Source: Limnochordia bacterium
Lineage (GTDB): Bacteria > Bacillota > Limnochordia > Darwinibacteriales > DTU012
Length of the DNA stretch: 20,714 bases
Reading direction: 5' to 3'
NCBI GenBank assembly: GCA_007116995.1
Contig: SKHL01000076.1
Coordinates: forward strand, 1 to 20,714
In this document: positions 1 through 7,375 of the stretch, one piece after another
Layout of the letters: every line of letters starts with the position of its first letter
Numbering within the stretch: the first letter of the stretch is position 1
Program-made: the position numbers and the translations under genes
Notes under the pieces: model-generated
The model's input: the letters and a program-made list of their open reading frames with translations, nothing else
What the model was told of the DNA's origin: nothing
Database searches by the model: none

Positions 1-782
1 AAGCGGATATCGGAATTAGTATGGGCCTAACCGGTACAGATGTAACTAAGGAAGCCTCTGCCATGATTTTGGCTGACGATAACTTTCAGACCATCATTTC
101 TGCAATCCAAGAAGGGCGAGCGATCTATGACAATATTCGTAAATTCATTCGGTATTTATTAGCCTGTAATGTGGGTGAGGTCTTAACGATGTTTATTGCT
201 ACTATAGCAGGGCTGCCTCTTCCATTATTACCTATCCAGATCCTGTGGATGAATCTAGTCACAGACGGCTTACCAGCTATCGCTTTAGGTGTAGATCCAG
301 GAGATGAAGATAGTATGGACCGTCTACCCCGAAAACCACGAGAAGGTATTTTTGCAAGAAAACTCCATTTAAAAATAGGTCTTACTGGGGTTTTAATCAG
401 TTTCAGTACAATTGCTATTTTTATTTTTTCTCTCTGGTATAACCCAAATGATCTTGAGAAAGCTCGAACACTAGCTTTTACAACATTAGTAATGGCACAA
501 TTGCTCTTTGTTTTTCAATGTCGCAGTGAATATCATTCTATCTTTGAAATTGGGTTTTGGTCCAATATATATCTGGTAATTGCTGTGTCCATATCAGGAG
601 GAATGCATTTTCTTGTCGTCTATTATCCCTGGTTTCAGCAGGTGTTCCGTACAGTTTCGCTGACTGTCGATGATTGGATGCTAGTCTTTAGTTTTGCCGT
701 GCTATCTCTATTATTAGATACCATTACCCGTATGCTAAACCGTCAAGTACAACGCCACTTTGCTTTATTGAAAGTTCGTTAA
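1..782 (+). CDS. Calcium-transporting P-type ATPase, C-terminal part (partial)
   Basis: This is the 3' end of a P-type cation ATPase whose start lies before the window; the frame is open from base 3, reading ADIGISMGLTGTDVTKEA, the conserved hinge that ends the phosphorylation domain. The rest is the C-terminal membrane domain with about six hydrophobic segments. Counting from the methionine at base 21, the segments carry N50-V-G-E53, N78-L-V-T81-D82 and S169-E170. These match the calcium ligands of SERCA in M5, M6 and M8 (family knowledge), so both calcium sites appear to be kept. The protein would pump Ca2+ (or possibly Mn2+) across the cytoplasmic membrane at the cost of ATP. The catalytic DKTGT motif is outside the window. 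The gene ends at a TAA and is followed by about 150 bases without a clear T-tract terminator. Confidence 0.93.
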   Translation, partial: ADIGISMGLTGTDVTKEASAMILADDNFQTIISAIQEGRAIYDNIRKFIRYLLACNVGEVLTMFIATIAGLPLPLLPIQILWMNLVTDGLPAIALGVDPGDEDSMDRLPRKPREGIFARKLHLKIGLTGVLISFSTIAIFIFSLWYNPNDLEKARTLAFTTLVMAQLLFVFQCRSEYHSIFEIGFWSNIYLVIAVSISGGMHFLVVYYPWFQQVFRTVSLTVDDWMLVFSFAVLSLLLDTITRMLNRQVQRHFALLKVR

Positions 783-932
783 TGCTGATGAAAAAAGTTA
801 TTTAGTGGGTGTTAGCAGGAATATCCTATCTTTACCAGAATTAGTACTAAAATAACAGGAAAATCTGGGTTCAGTATATGAGACATGGATCCCTTTTCGT
901 TAATTATCGATAGCATTTGGGAGGAAAATAGT

Positions 933-1808
933 ATGGCACAGAGTATGACAGGGTTTGGTCGAGCAGAACGGGCTGATCATCCATGGACGATTAAACTAGA
1001 AATTAAATCAGTCAATCATCGATATCTAGACCTAGCTTATCGCCTCCCAAAGGGCTTTCATTTATTAGAAGAACCTATGCGACAGCAGCTACAACAAAAA
1101 ATTGCTCGCGGTCGCGTAGAAATTTTCCTCACATTAGAGGAATTAGACGAAAAAGATAGAATGGTGAAGATAGATAAAGGGCTGTTAAGAGGTTTCTTCA
1201 GGGAGTGGGAAGAATTGTCACAAGAACTACCGCTTCCTGTCGCCACATTCGAGGGCATCATGCAAATTCCAGAAATTATTGAAATTACCGAGCCAGAAGT
1301 AAACTGGAAACAAGTAACAGCCGTAGTTTTAAAGACCCTAGATGTTGCGTTAGAACAATTAATTCAGATGCGCTCTGCAGAAGGTCAACGATTGTCTCAG
1401 GATATTATACATAAACTAACAATCGTTGAACACCTTATGGACGAGATAGTAAAACTCGCACCTACAGTCGCAGTAAATTATAGTAATCGTTTGAGAGAGC
1501 GGTTAAATGAGTTGCTTGAGGGGACAAGCCTAACAGAAGAGCGATTTACTACAGAGGTAGCTATCTTTGCCGATCGTTGTAGCATAGATGAGGAAATCGT
1601 TCGTTTACGCAGCCACACTCAACAATTTCGCCAAAGTTTATCCCAAAATGTTCCCATCGGTCGGAAATTAGACTTTTTAATTCAAGAGATGAATCGTGAG
1701 GTTAACACTATCGGTTCTAAATCGAATGATGTAGCTATTTCTACATTCGTTGTAGAGCTAAAAAGCGAGTTGGAACGTTTACGTGAGCAAATCCAAAATC
1801 TAGAGTAG
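933..1808 (+). CDS. yicC: YicC family endoribonuclease
   Basis: A 291-residue YicC/YloC protein. The N-terminus MAQSMTGFGRAE is the family signature, and the C-terminal DUF1732 part has the conserved acidic/arginine motif SIDEEIVRLRSH (about residues 217-228) followed by the usual helical tail. Family members are endoribonucleases linked to RNA turnover and stationary-phase survival; that activity is known from the family, not shown here. The frame is open upstream to an ATG at 885, but I choose ATG 933 because GGGAGG lies at 919-924, eight bases before it, and because homologues start at the MTGFGRAE motif. In Firmicutes yicC commonly precedes remA-gmk-rpoZ, as here, except that an integration host factor gene is placed between them. 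The stop is followed at once by a long hairpin. Confidence 0.93.
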   Translation: MAQSMTGFGRAERADHPWTIKLEIKSVNHRYLDLAYRLPKGFHLLEEPMRQQLQQKIARGRVEIFLTLEELDEKDRMVKIDKGLLRGFFREWEELSQELPLPVATFEGIMQIPEIIEITEPEVNWKQVTAVVLKTLDVALEQLIQMRSAEGQRLSQDIIHKLTIVEHLMDEIVKLAPTVAVNYSNRLRERLNELLEGTSLTEERFTTEVAIFADRCSIDEEIVRLRSHTQQFRQSLSQNVPIGRKLDFLIQEMNREVNTIGSKSNDVAISTFVVELKSELERLREQIQNLE

Positions 1809-1810
1809 AC

Positions 1811-1879
1811 CCCATGTCGCCAAACTTCATTAGCCGACATCATCGAACCAATGATAATTCGGAGTTTGGCGCACATGGG
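1811..1879 (+). repeat. Long imperfect hairpin after yicC
   Basis: Bases 1811-1826 pair with 1863-1879: CCCATGT then CGCCAAACT on the left, AGTTTGGCG then ACATGGG on the right, 16 pairs with one bulged C at 1872. A smaller inner stem (ATCAT 1839-1843 with ATGAT 1851-1855) can form in the loop. It begins two bases after the yicC stop. There is no T-run downstream, so it is not a standard intrinsic terminator. It may act as an mRNA-stabilising or processing structure, or be a small palindromic repeat element. Confidence 0.7.
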
Positions 1880-1893
1880 ATGGTTCACAGGTA

Positions 1894-1916
1894 ACATCTA
1901 TTTCTAAAGTAGATGT
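1894..1916 (+). repeat. Second hairpin in the mIHF leader
   Basis: ACATCTATTT (1894-1903) pairs with AAGTAGATGT-type sequence at 1907-1916, ten pairs including one G-U, with a three-base loop. It lies 55 bases before the mIHF start codon and well clear of its ribosome binding site. No T-run follows. It could be part of a structured 5' leader; no regulatory role can be assigned from sequence alone. Confidence 0.5.
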
Positions 1917-1970
1917 GACGAATCTGCCTAGTTTGGAATTGTATAGCTTGGTGAAAGAGGAGGTGACAAA

Positions 1971-2291
1971 ATGGCTGCACCAACGAAACCGCCCCATCTT
2001 AGTGCTGATGAAAAGAATGACGCATTAAGGAAGGCCCAGGAAATGCGGAGTAAACGAGCGGAATTACGAGGTAGGTTAAAAAAGGGTTCCGTCACTCTGC
2101 AGGATGTATTAGATTCTTGTGCTGACGAAGTGGTAGCAAAAATGCGCGTTGCCTATTTAATCCAATCTCTACCACAAGTAGGTAAAGTAACATCGAAAAA
2201 GATTATGGATGAAATTGGCATTAACGAGAACCGCAGAGTTCAAGGCCTTGGCAAGCGCCAAATTAACGCTTTACTAGAACGACTGGGGTAA
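1971..2291 (+). CDS. mihF: Integration host factor, actinobacterial type (mIHF)
   Basis: A 106-residue basic protein closely resembling mycobacterial mIHF rather than HU or proteobacterial IHF. It has a charged N-terminal helix (about residues 12-38, rich in K/R/E) and a helix-two-turn-helix DNA-binding core. The core includes SLPQVGKVTSKKIMDEIGI (about 66-84) and the family signature RRVQGLGKRQINALLE (about 88-103). Known family members bind and shape DNA and organise the nucleoid; the same role is inferred here. The start is certain: AGAGGAGGTG at 1956-1965 sits five bases before ATG 1971. It lies between yicC and remA, upstream of gmk and rpoZ. In Mycobacterium mihF is also directly upstream of gmk-rpoZ, so the neighbourhood is shared across phyla. 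Inverted repeats flank the mIHF-remA pair on both sides. Confidence 0.9.
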   Translation: MAAPTKPPHLSADEKNDALRKAQEMRSKRAELRGRLKKGSVTLQDVLDSCADEVVAKMRVAYLIQSLPQVGKVTSKKIMDEIGINENRRVQGLGKRQINALLERLG

Positions 2292-2323
2292 ATTATGTCT
2301 TATGGTAGCAGGAGGATACAGCA

Positions 2324-2593
2324 ATGGAAATAAAATTAATTAATATCGGGTTTGGTAACATCGTTGCTGCCAACCGCATAGTTAGTATTGTAAGCCCAGA
2401 ATCCGCACCAATTAAACGGATCATCCAAGAGGCTAGAGAACGCGGTATGCTTATCGACGCCACCTATGGTCGCCGAACACGCGCTGTAATTATCACTGAC
2501 AGTGATCATATTATCTTGTCGGCTGTTCAACCAGAAACTGTCGCACATCGCTTAATCTTAAAAGACAGTATTGATACGCCCCAGGATCAATAG
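2324..2593 (+). CDS. remA: Extracellular matrix regulator RemA (DUF370)
   Basis: An 89-residue RemA/DUF370 protein, the usual length. The N-terminus MEIKLINIGFGNIVAANRIV and the central ESAPIKRIIQEARERGMLID region followed by ATYGRRTRAVII are typical of the family. RemA of Bacillus subtilis is a DNA-binding activator of biofilm matrix and osmoprotection genes and forms ring-like oligomers; that role is inferred by homology. GGAGG at 2311-2315 precedes the ATG by eight bases. The gene follows mIHF by 32 bases, so the two nucleic-acid-binding regulators are probably co-transcribed. After the stop comes a 155-base gap dominated by a 22-base-pair hairpin before gmk. Confidence 0.93.
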   Translation: MEIKLINIGFGNIVAANRIVSIVSPESAPIKRIIQEARERGMLIDATYGRRTRAVIITDSDHIILSAVQPETVAHRLILKDSIDTPQDQ

Positions 2594-2617
2594 GGATTTA
2601 GTTCGGAAGACGTGGTT

Positions 2618-2677
2618 GGCAGTCGATACAAAACCACTACCTATGTTGACCGATATAGTGGTTTTATATCGACTGCC
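2618..2677 (+). repeat. 22-bp near-perfect hairpin between remA and gmk
   Basis: The arm 2618-2639 (GGCAGTCGAT... ...CCACTA) is the reverse complement of 2656-2677 (TAGTGG... ...ATCGACTGCC) at 21 of 22 positions, the single mismatch being C2629 opposite A2666. The loop is 16 bases (2640-2655). It is one of the strongest secondary structures in the window. No T-run follows, so it is not a classical terminator. Possible roles are an RNase III or other processing site, an mRNA stabiliser, or a relic of a small palindromic mobile repeat. Confidence 0.8.
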
Positions 2678-2748
2678 ATGTGGTATTCTGATCTGATATC
2701 TAGGAGACGTAGGGCTGGATGGAGTCTAGCAGCAAGGGGGATATAAGG

Positions 2749-3366
2749 ATGAATTTACAAGGATTCTTGATCGTTTTATCTGGTCCTAGTGGAGCAGGTA
2801 AAAATACATTGATGAATACAGTTATTCCTAATATCCCCAATTTACAGTATTCTGTTAGTGCCACTACCCGAAAACCACGGCAAGGAGAGCATAATGGGGA
2901 GGACTATTTTTTCGTAACAGATGAAGAATTTGATCAGTTGATTGCTGATGATGAGCTGTTAGAGTGGGCTAACTTCTGCGGTAATCGTTATGGTACACCC
3001 AAGTTTTTTGTTAAAGAAATGATCGATCAGGGGAAAACCGTGATTATGGATGTGGATATTCAAGGCGCTCTCCAGATAAAAGAGAAGATTCAAGAAGTAG
3101 TTCTAGTATTTTTATTGCCTCCTACGTGGGATGAGTTAAGGAATCGATTAACCAAAAGAGGGAAAGATCCTCAAGAAGCCATTCGCCAACGATTAGAGCG
3201 TTCCTATGAAGAATTACGGCATATCATCGACTATGACTACTTTATCATTAATGATAAAGTAGAGAAGGCAGCTGAGAGATTACACACGATTATTAACGCT
3301 GAGTGGTGTCGTGTTGCCCGGGCCGATTTAAGCGAGATTCAAACATTAGGAAGCCATATGAGATAA
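2749..3366 (+). CDS. gmk: Guanylate kinase
   Basis: A 205-residue guanylate kinase, which phosphorylates GMP to GDP with ATP in the cytoplasm. The P-loop GPSGAGKNT is at residues 12-20. The GMP-binding region SATTRKPRQGEHNGEDYFFV (about 38-57) holds the conserved arginines, glutamate and tyrosine, and MDVDIQGALQIK follows around residues 100-111. The asparagine in GKNT replaces the more usual glycine or serine and is a mild variation. ATG 2749 is preferred because AAGGGGG at 2734-2740 is eight bases upstream and the protein then starts just before the first beta strand; an in-frame ATG at 2719 (ten residues more) is the alternative. The gene follows remA and precedes rpoZ, the standard Firmicute order. 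Confidence 0.95.
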   Translation: MNLQGFLIVLSGPSGAGKNTLMNTVIPNIPNLQYSVSATTRKPRQGEHNGEDYFFVTDEEFDQLIADDELLEWANFCGNRYGTPKFFVKEMIDQGKTVIMDVDIQGALQIKEKIQEVVLVFLLPPTWDELRNRLTKRGKDPQEAIRQRLERSYEELRHIIDYDYFIINDKVEKAAERLHTIINAEWCRVARADLSEIQTLGSHMR

Positions 3367-3421
3367 TTATCTACGGTTAGCATATGGTTTAGATACTAAA
3401 CTATGGCAAAGGAGGATCTAG

Positions 3422-3628
3422 ATGAACCCGATTCTAGCAGATGACTTAAAGGAAGTTAAGGAAAGTCGGTTTACATTGATAGTGGCCTCTGCAAAGCGAG
3501 CCCGTCAACTGTTAACTGGAGCAACTCCTTTAATCTGTGGAGATGCCAAGAAACCGGTAACTATCGCACTTGATGAAATTAAGGCTGGTAAAGTGCACTG
3601 GATACGAACCAAAGAGGGAATTAAATAG
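3422..3628 (+). CDS. rpoZ: DNA-directed RNA polymerase omega subunit
   Basis: A 68-residue omega subunit, the short form usual in Firmicutes. The core motif SRFTLIVASAKRARQLL (about residues 15-31) and the following KKPVTIALDEIKAGKV segment (about 43-58) are diagnostic. Omega binds the beta' subunit and helps assembly and stability of RNA polymerase. AAAGGAGGATC ends just before ATG 3422, giving very good initiation. Its position directly after gmk, with 55 bases between, is the conserved arrangement. In many Firmicutes coaBC comes next; here priA follows after only 55 bases, which contain a compact hairpin. Confidence 0.93.
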   Translation: MNPILADDLKEVKESRFTLIVASAKRARQLLTGATPLICGDAKKPVTIALDEIKAGKVHWIRTKEGIK

Positions 3629-3632
3629 TTGC

Positions 3633-3659
3633 CGGCCTGTGGGGTTAATCCACAGGTCG
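3633..3659 (+). repeat. GC-rich hairpin between rpoZ and priA
   Basis: CGGCCTGTGG at 3633-3642 pairs with CCACAGGTCG at 3650-3659, ten pairs including one G-U, with the seven-base loop GGTTAAT. It starts five bases after the rpoZ stop. The following sequence (TTGCTTTGTG) has scattered Ts but no run, so it could be a weak terminator or attenuator or a processing structure that sets the level of priA relative to rpoZ. Confidence 0.6.
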
Positions 3660-3683
3660 TTGCTTTGTGTAATAGAGGAGGAG

Positions 3684-5894
3684 TTGATAGCCATTCACAC
3701 CTACGCTGGAGTTATTGTGGATGTACGTGCGAGTTCGGTGGATCGTATATTTCATTATCTCATTCCCACATCCTTGCCGAAAATTCAAGTCGGTCATCGG
3801 GTGTTAGTTCCTTTTGGAAACCGAAGACTAGAGGGGTACGTGCTTGAGTTTACCGATATTACCGATATAGATGAGACCAAAATTAAGTCCATTATTAAAC
3901 TGCTTGATGAGCGACCTATGCTAACCAAAGAACAAATTCAGGTGGCTAGATGGATGGCGAATCGTTATTTAAGCTGTTTATCTCAAGCACTACAGTGTTT
4001 CTTACCAGTAGGTTCTCGTTATGGTAAAGAGCGAGTACGGGCTAAGCAGCATCTAGTAGCAAGTATTAAAGATTCCGGTATGGTTTTTGAGTTGATCCAA
4101 GCTTTACCAAAAAATGCAAATAAACAGCGCAGTGTCCTAACCGTATTAGCTGAGAAAAGCCCATTATCAGCCAATGAGTTATGTAATCTCACAGGGGCAA
4201 CCTATCAGACATTACGGGCCTTGAAAGCGAAGGGATATATCGAGCTTGCTAATACAACAATATGGCGAGATCCTGGAATTATCACCCGAAATGAAAGGGA
4301 CTATAAACTAAATCCCAAGCAATTAGAGGCCTATTTAGCGATTAAAGAGGAAATGATGGGTACCCATAAACCCATCTTACTTCATGGTGTTACAGGAAGT
4401 GGAAAAACTGAGGTATATTTAAAAGCTATTAGAGATGCTCTTGCCCAAAGGAAACAGGTCATAATGTTAGTGCCTGAAATAGCGTTGACAAGTCAAACAA
4501 TATCCCGGTTTACCAATCAGTTCCCTAACCAAGTCGCTGTAATCCATAGTGGTCTCTCGGAAGGGGAACGTTTTGATCAGTGGCAGCGGATATCTAGCGG
4601 AGAACTACCTATCGTTATTGGTGCTAGGTCTGGGATATTTGCTCCCGTGCAAACGATTGGACTGATCGTTTTAGATGAAGAACATGAGACCACCTATAAA
4701 CAAGAGGAAGGTAGCTTAAAGTACCACACCCGCCAGGTCGCCATAGAATTAGGTCGAATTCATCAAGCGGTTGTCATCTTAGGCAGTGCTACCCCTTCAC
4801 TCGATAGTTATCATAAAGCTATTCGAGGTAATTACCGCTTAGTAGAAATTCCGGATAGGGTGGTTGATCGCCCTTTGCCTAAGATTTCCTTGGTGGATAT
4901 GCGTCAAGAATTCCACAAGGGAAATCGAAGTATGTTTAGTCAAGAGCTTACGGATTATCTTGACAGAGTACTTACTAGAAATGAACAAGCTATCATATTT
5001 CTCAATCGTCGAGGCTTTTCTTCCTTTGTGTTATGTCGGGAGTGTGGTCATGTAATAGAGTGTAGGAATTGCCAAGTCTCTCTTACCTATCACCAGAGTG
5101 ATAAATACCTCCACTGTCATTATTGCAGCGCAAAAGAGGCTCTTCCTAGTAGCTGTCCAAAGTGTGCATCCAAATTCCTACGGCAATTTGGTAGTGGTAC
5201 GCAGCAAGTGGAGCAGTTTATCAGAGAGAACTTTCCAAAGGCCAGATCCACTCGTCTTGATACAGATACAACTAGCCGTAAGGGAGCTCATCACAGATTA
5301 TTAGAGGAGTTTCGCTCTAAACGATCGAACGTGTTAATCGGAACACAGATGATTGCCAAAGGACTAGACTTTCCTGATGTGACCTTAGTTGGCGTACTAA
5401 GTGCTGACTTGTCTCTAAATTTTCCGGATTTTCGAGCCTCAGAACGTACATTTCAACTACTAACTCAAGTAAGCGGTCGAGCCGGCCGAGATAAAAAAAA
5501 GGGTCATGTGATTATCCAGTGTTATGATCCGCAACACTATGCTTTGCAAGCAGTGGCCAATTACGATTATTTAGGCCTCTATGGGCAGGAAATTTCTTTT
5601 CGTCGTCAACTTAACTATCCCCCTTTTGGAGAACTGATTCGCGTATTAATTCAGGGAGAAAATCAATCAGCCCAAGAATATGGGGTTGTATTGCATAGCT
5701 TTTTCTCGGAACAGCTTCCAGACCATGAGATCTATGGTCCATCACCAGCTCCTATCTCTCGGATCAAAGGCCGCTATCGTTGGCATATCTTAATTAAAAC
5801 AGCAGATGATATTAAGGATGTTTTACGAGTTATACCTCGAGCGCCGAAATCGTTGAGCGTAACAATAGATGTAGAACCTCTATTTTTATTGTAA
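3684..5894 (+). CDS. priA: Primosomal protein N', replication restart helicase
   Basis: PriA restarts stalled replication forks by binding branched DNA, unwinding 3'-5' and loading the primosome. With the chosen start it has 736 residues, normal for the family. It shows the N-terminal DNA-binding motif GVIVDVRASSVDRIFHYLIP, Walker A HGVTGSGKTEVYL, the DEEH box in VLDEEHETTYKQ, and GSATPSLDS. Four CxxC pairs bind two structural zincs (CRECGHVIECRNC, then CHYC and CPKC). Helicase motifs GTQMIAKGLDFPDV and GRAGR follow. The frame is open into rpoZ, but homology begins near base 3690. I choose TTG 3684: AGAGG at 3674-3678 is five bases upstream and the resulting start resembles other PriA N-termini. 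GTG 3717 is a less likely alternative because it cuts into the first strand. The exact start is uncertain. Confidence 0.93.
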   Translation: MIAIHTYAGVIVDVRASSVDRIFHYLIPTSLPKIQVGHRVLVPFGNRRLEGYVLEFTDITDIDETKIKSIIKLLDERPMLTKEQIQVARWMANRYLSCLSQALQCFLPVGSRYGKERVRAKQHLVASIKDSGMVFELIQALPKNANKQRSVLTVLAEKSPLSANELCNLTGATYQTLRALKAKGYIELANTTIWRDPGIITRNERDYKLNPKQLEAYLAIKEEMMGTHKPILLHGVTGSGKTEVYLKAIRDALAQRKQVIMLVPEIALTSQTISRFTNQFPNQVAVIHSGLSEGERFDQWQRISSGELPIVIGARSGIFAPVQTIGLIVLDEEHETTYKQEEGSLKYHTRQVAIELGRIHQAVVILGSATPSLDSYHKAIRGNYRLVEIPDRVVDRPLPKISLVDMRQEFHKGNRSMFSQELTDYLDRVLTRNEQAIIFLNRRGFSSFVLCRECGHVIECRNCQVSLTYHQSDKYLHCHYCSAKEALPSSCPKCASKFLRQFGSGTQQVEQFIRENFPKARSTRLDTDTTSRKGAHHRLLEEFRSKRSNVLIGTQMIAKGLDFPDVTLVGVLSADLSLNFPDFRASERTFQLLTQVSGRAGRDKKKGHVIIQCYDPQHYALQAVANYDYLGLYGQEISFRRQLNYPPFGELIRVLIQGENQSAQEYGVVLHSFFSEQLPDHEIYGPSPAPISRIKGRYRWHILIKTADDIKDVLRVIPRAPKSLSVTIDVEPLFLL

Positions 5895-5903
5895 TTAATC
5901 TGG

Positions 5904-5936
5904 TATAATAAAACCATATTTTACGTTGAAAGGAGG
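5904..5936 (+). promoter_or_regulatory. Possible extended -10 promoter and RBS before def
   Basis: TATAAT at 5904-5909 is preceded by TGG, giving a consensus extended -10 element ten bases after the priA stop. No good -35 hexamer is seen 16-18 bases upstream, which extended -10 promoters tolerate. Transcription would start near 5916 and give a short leader containing AAAGGAGGG (5929-5936). It could drive def-fmt-DUF116 independently of priA. The call rests on motif match only. Confidence 0.45.
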
Positions 5937-5943
5937 GACCGCT

Positions 5944-6411
5944 ATGGCAGTTTTAGAGATAATTACTTTAGGTGATGATGTTTTACGCCAAGAGACAGAC
6001 CCGGTCCCTAAGCTTACGAAAAAAATAACTAAGCTAATTAACGATATGATAGAAACGATGTATGCTGCTGATGGTGTAGGACTAGCTGCACCACAAGTTA
6101 GCGTATCCCTGCGTCTAATCGTAGTGGATGTGGGAGAGGGACCGCTAGTTCTTATGAATCCTAAGCTAGTAAAAGCGTTCGGACAAGAATTAGATGTGGA
6201 AGGATGCTTGAGTATTCCGGGGAAGCAAGGATATGTAGGCCGTTCTACTCATATAGTCGTAGAAGGGTTAAGCGAACGAGGAAAGCCTGTTCGAATTGAG
6301 GCCGAAGGGTTATTAGCTAGAGCCCTTCAACACGAAATGGACCATTTAAATGGAGTATTATTTATCGATCGCGTAGAAGATGTGGAAGATATCATAGAAA
6401 AAGGAGTTTGA
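5944..6411 (+). CDS. def: Peptide deformylase
   Basis: Removes the formyl group from the N-terminal methionine of new proteins. At 155 residues it is a normal-length bacterial deformylase. All three signature motifs are present: GVGLAAPQ (about residues 44-51), EGCLS with the metal-binding cysteine (about 86-90), and QHEMDHLNG with the HExxH metal site (about 127-135). ATG 5944 is chosen because AAAGGAGGG at 5929-5936 lies seven bases upstream; an in-frame ATG at 5926 overlaps the ribosome binding site region and is less likely. The gene is four bases from fmt, whose product adds the same formyl group, so enzyme and counter-enzyme are translationally coupled. Confidence 0.96.
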   Translation: MAVLEIITLGDDVLRQETDPVPKLTKKITKLINDMIETMYAADGVGLAAPQVSVSLRLIVVDVGEGPLVLMNPKLVKAFGQELDVEGCLSIPGKQGYVGRSTHIVVEGLSERGKPVRIEAEGLLARALQHEMDHLNGVLFIDRVEDVEDIIEKGV

Positions 6412-6415
6412 TTTG

Positions 6416-7375
6416 ATGCGGGTTGTATTTATGGGAACACCAGAGTTTGCTGTGCCCTGCCTACGTGTGGTAGCGGCAGAACATCAGCTATTAGCGATTG
6501 TCACCCAACCCGATAGTAAACAGGGACGAGGGCAAAAAATCCGGTTTTCTCCCATTAAGGAAGAATCCGTAAAAATGGGGATACCCATCTACCAACCAGT
6601 CAATGTAAAAGATAAAGAGTTTTTTGCTAGTTTGAGAGAGTTAGCCCCTGAGATAATCGTCGTGGTAGCCTTTGGGCAGAAGATTCCTAAAAAGATTCTG
6701 GATTTACCGCCAGAGGGATGCATCAATGTTCACTCATCGTTGTTACCCAAATATCGAGGAGCCGCACCAATTCAATATGCGATTATTGATGGCGATGAAG
6801 AAACTGGTGTGACCACTATGTACTTAAGCAAGGAGTGGGATGCAGGAGATATCATCCTACAGGATGTGGAACCTATTTTTCCTACTGACACAGCTGGAAC
6901 ACTCCATGATCGTTTAGCTCGACGGGGAGCTGACCTATTAAGCAAAACGATAAAACAAATTGAGGCTGGTTGCGCACCTCGTGTAGTCCAGAATCATAAT
7001 GCTGCAACCTATGCATATAAGCTGACGAAAGATCAGGGAGAAATCCACTGGGAACAACCAGCCGAACGGTTAGTGGATTTCATTCGGGGCATGAATCCTT
7101 GGCCAGGAGCGTATACCTATTACCAAGGAGTACTTGTGAAAGTCTGGGCTGTAAAAGTAGTTAATGATCCTAACGACCAATATGTAAGCTCCTCTGTACA
7201 ACCAGGTGAGATTCTAGCTATAACGAATCAAGGAATTATGGTCAGCACAGCCCGCGGAGTATTAGCTTTGAAAGAGCTTCAACGCCAAGGGTCTAAACGA
7301 TTGTCAGCCTTAGATTTTGCTAATGGCATTCATTTACAGGTGGGGCATGTCTTTAAGAATAAAGTGAAATCATGA
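6416..7375 (+). CDS. fmt: Methionyl-tRNA formyltransferase
   Basis: Formylates Met-tRNA(fMet) using 10-formyltetrahydrofolate, to start protein synthesis. The 319-residue protein begins MRVVFMGTPEFAVPCL, the family N-terminus. The catalytic Asn and His are in INVHSSLLPKYRGAAPIQ and the catalytic Asp in EWDAGDII. The C-terminal OB-fold tRNA-binding domain follows from about residue 205, with RGMNPWPGAYTYY as its conserved start. AAGGAG at 6401-6406 serves ATG 6416; a TTG immediately before it (6413) is also open but unnecessary. The KEWDAGD segment replaces the more common EGLDTGD, with the catalytic Asp kept. The stop overlaps the next start (ATGA), coupling it to the DUF116 gene. Confidence 0.96.
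   Translation: MRVVFMGTPEFAVPCLRVVAAEHQLLAIVTQPDSKQGRGQKIRFSPIKEESVKMGIPIYQPVNVKDKEFFASLRELAPEIIVVVAFGQKIPKKILDLPPEGCINVHSSLLPKYRGAAPIQYAIIDGDEETGVTTMYLSKEWDAGDIILQDVEPIFPTDTAGTLHDRLARRGADLLSKTIKQIEAGCAPRVVQNHNAATYAYKLTKDQGEIHWEQPAERLVDFIRGMNPWPGAYTYYQGVLVKVWAVKVVNDPNDQYVSSSVQPGEILAITNQGIMVSTARGVLALKELQRQGSKRLSALDFANGIHLQVGHVFKNKVKS

Noticed and set aside
783..932. Promoter or terminator between the ATPase and yicC
   Set aside because: No hexamer pair with proper spacing and no hairpin with a T-run could be found; only the yicC ribosome binding site is clear.
1682..1897. 71-residue minus-strand open frame across the yicC end and the hairpin
   Set aside because: It is a by-product of the yicC reading frame and the inverted repeat; no RBS and no similarity.
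1811..2677. The two long inverted repeats read as ends of one insertion sequence around mIHF-remA
   Set aside because: The arms of the two hairpins do not match each other, each is self-paired, and the enclosed genes are housekeeping-type with no transposase.
3629..3847. 72-residue plus-strand open frame starting right after rpoZ
   Set aside because: It runs through the priA 5' region in another frame, has no ribosome binding site, and its sequence is not protein-like.
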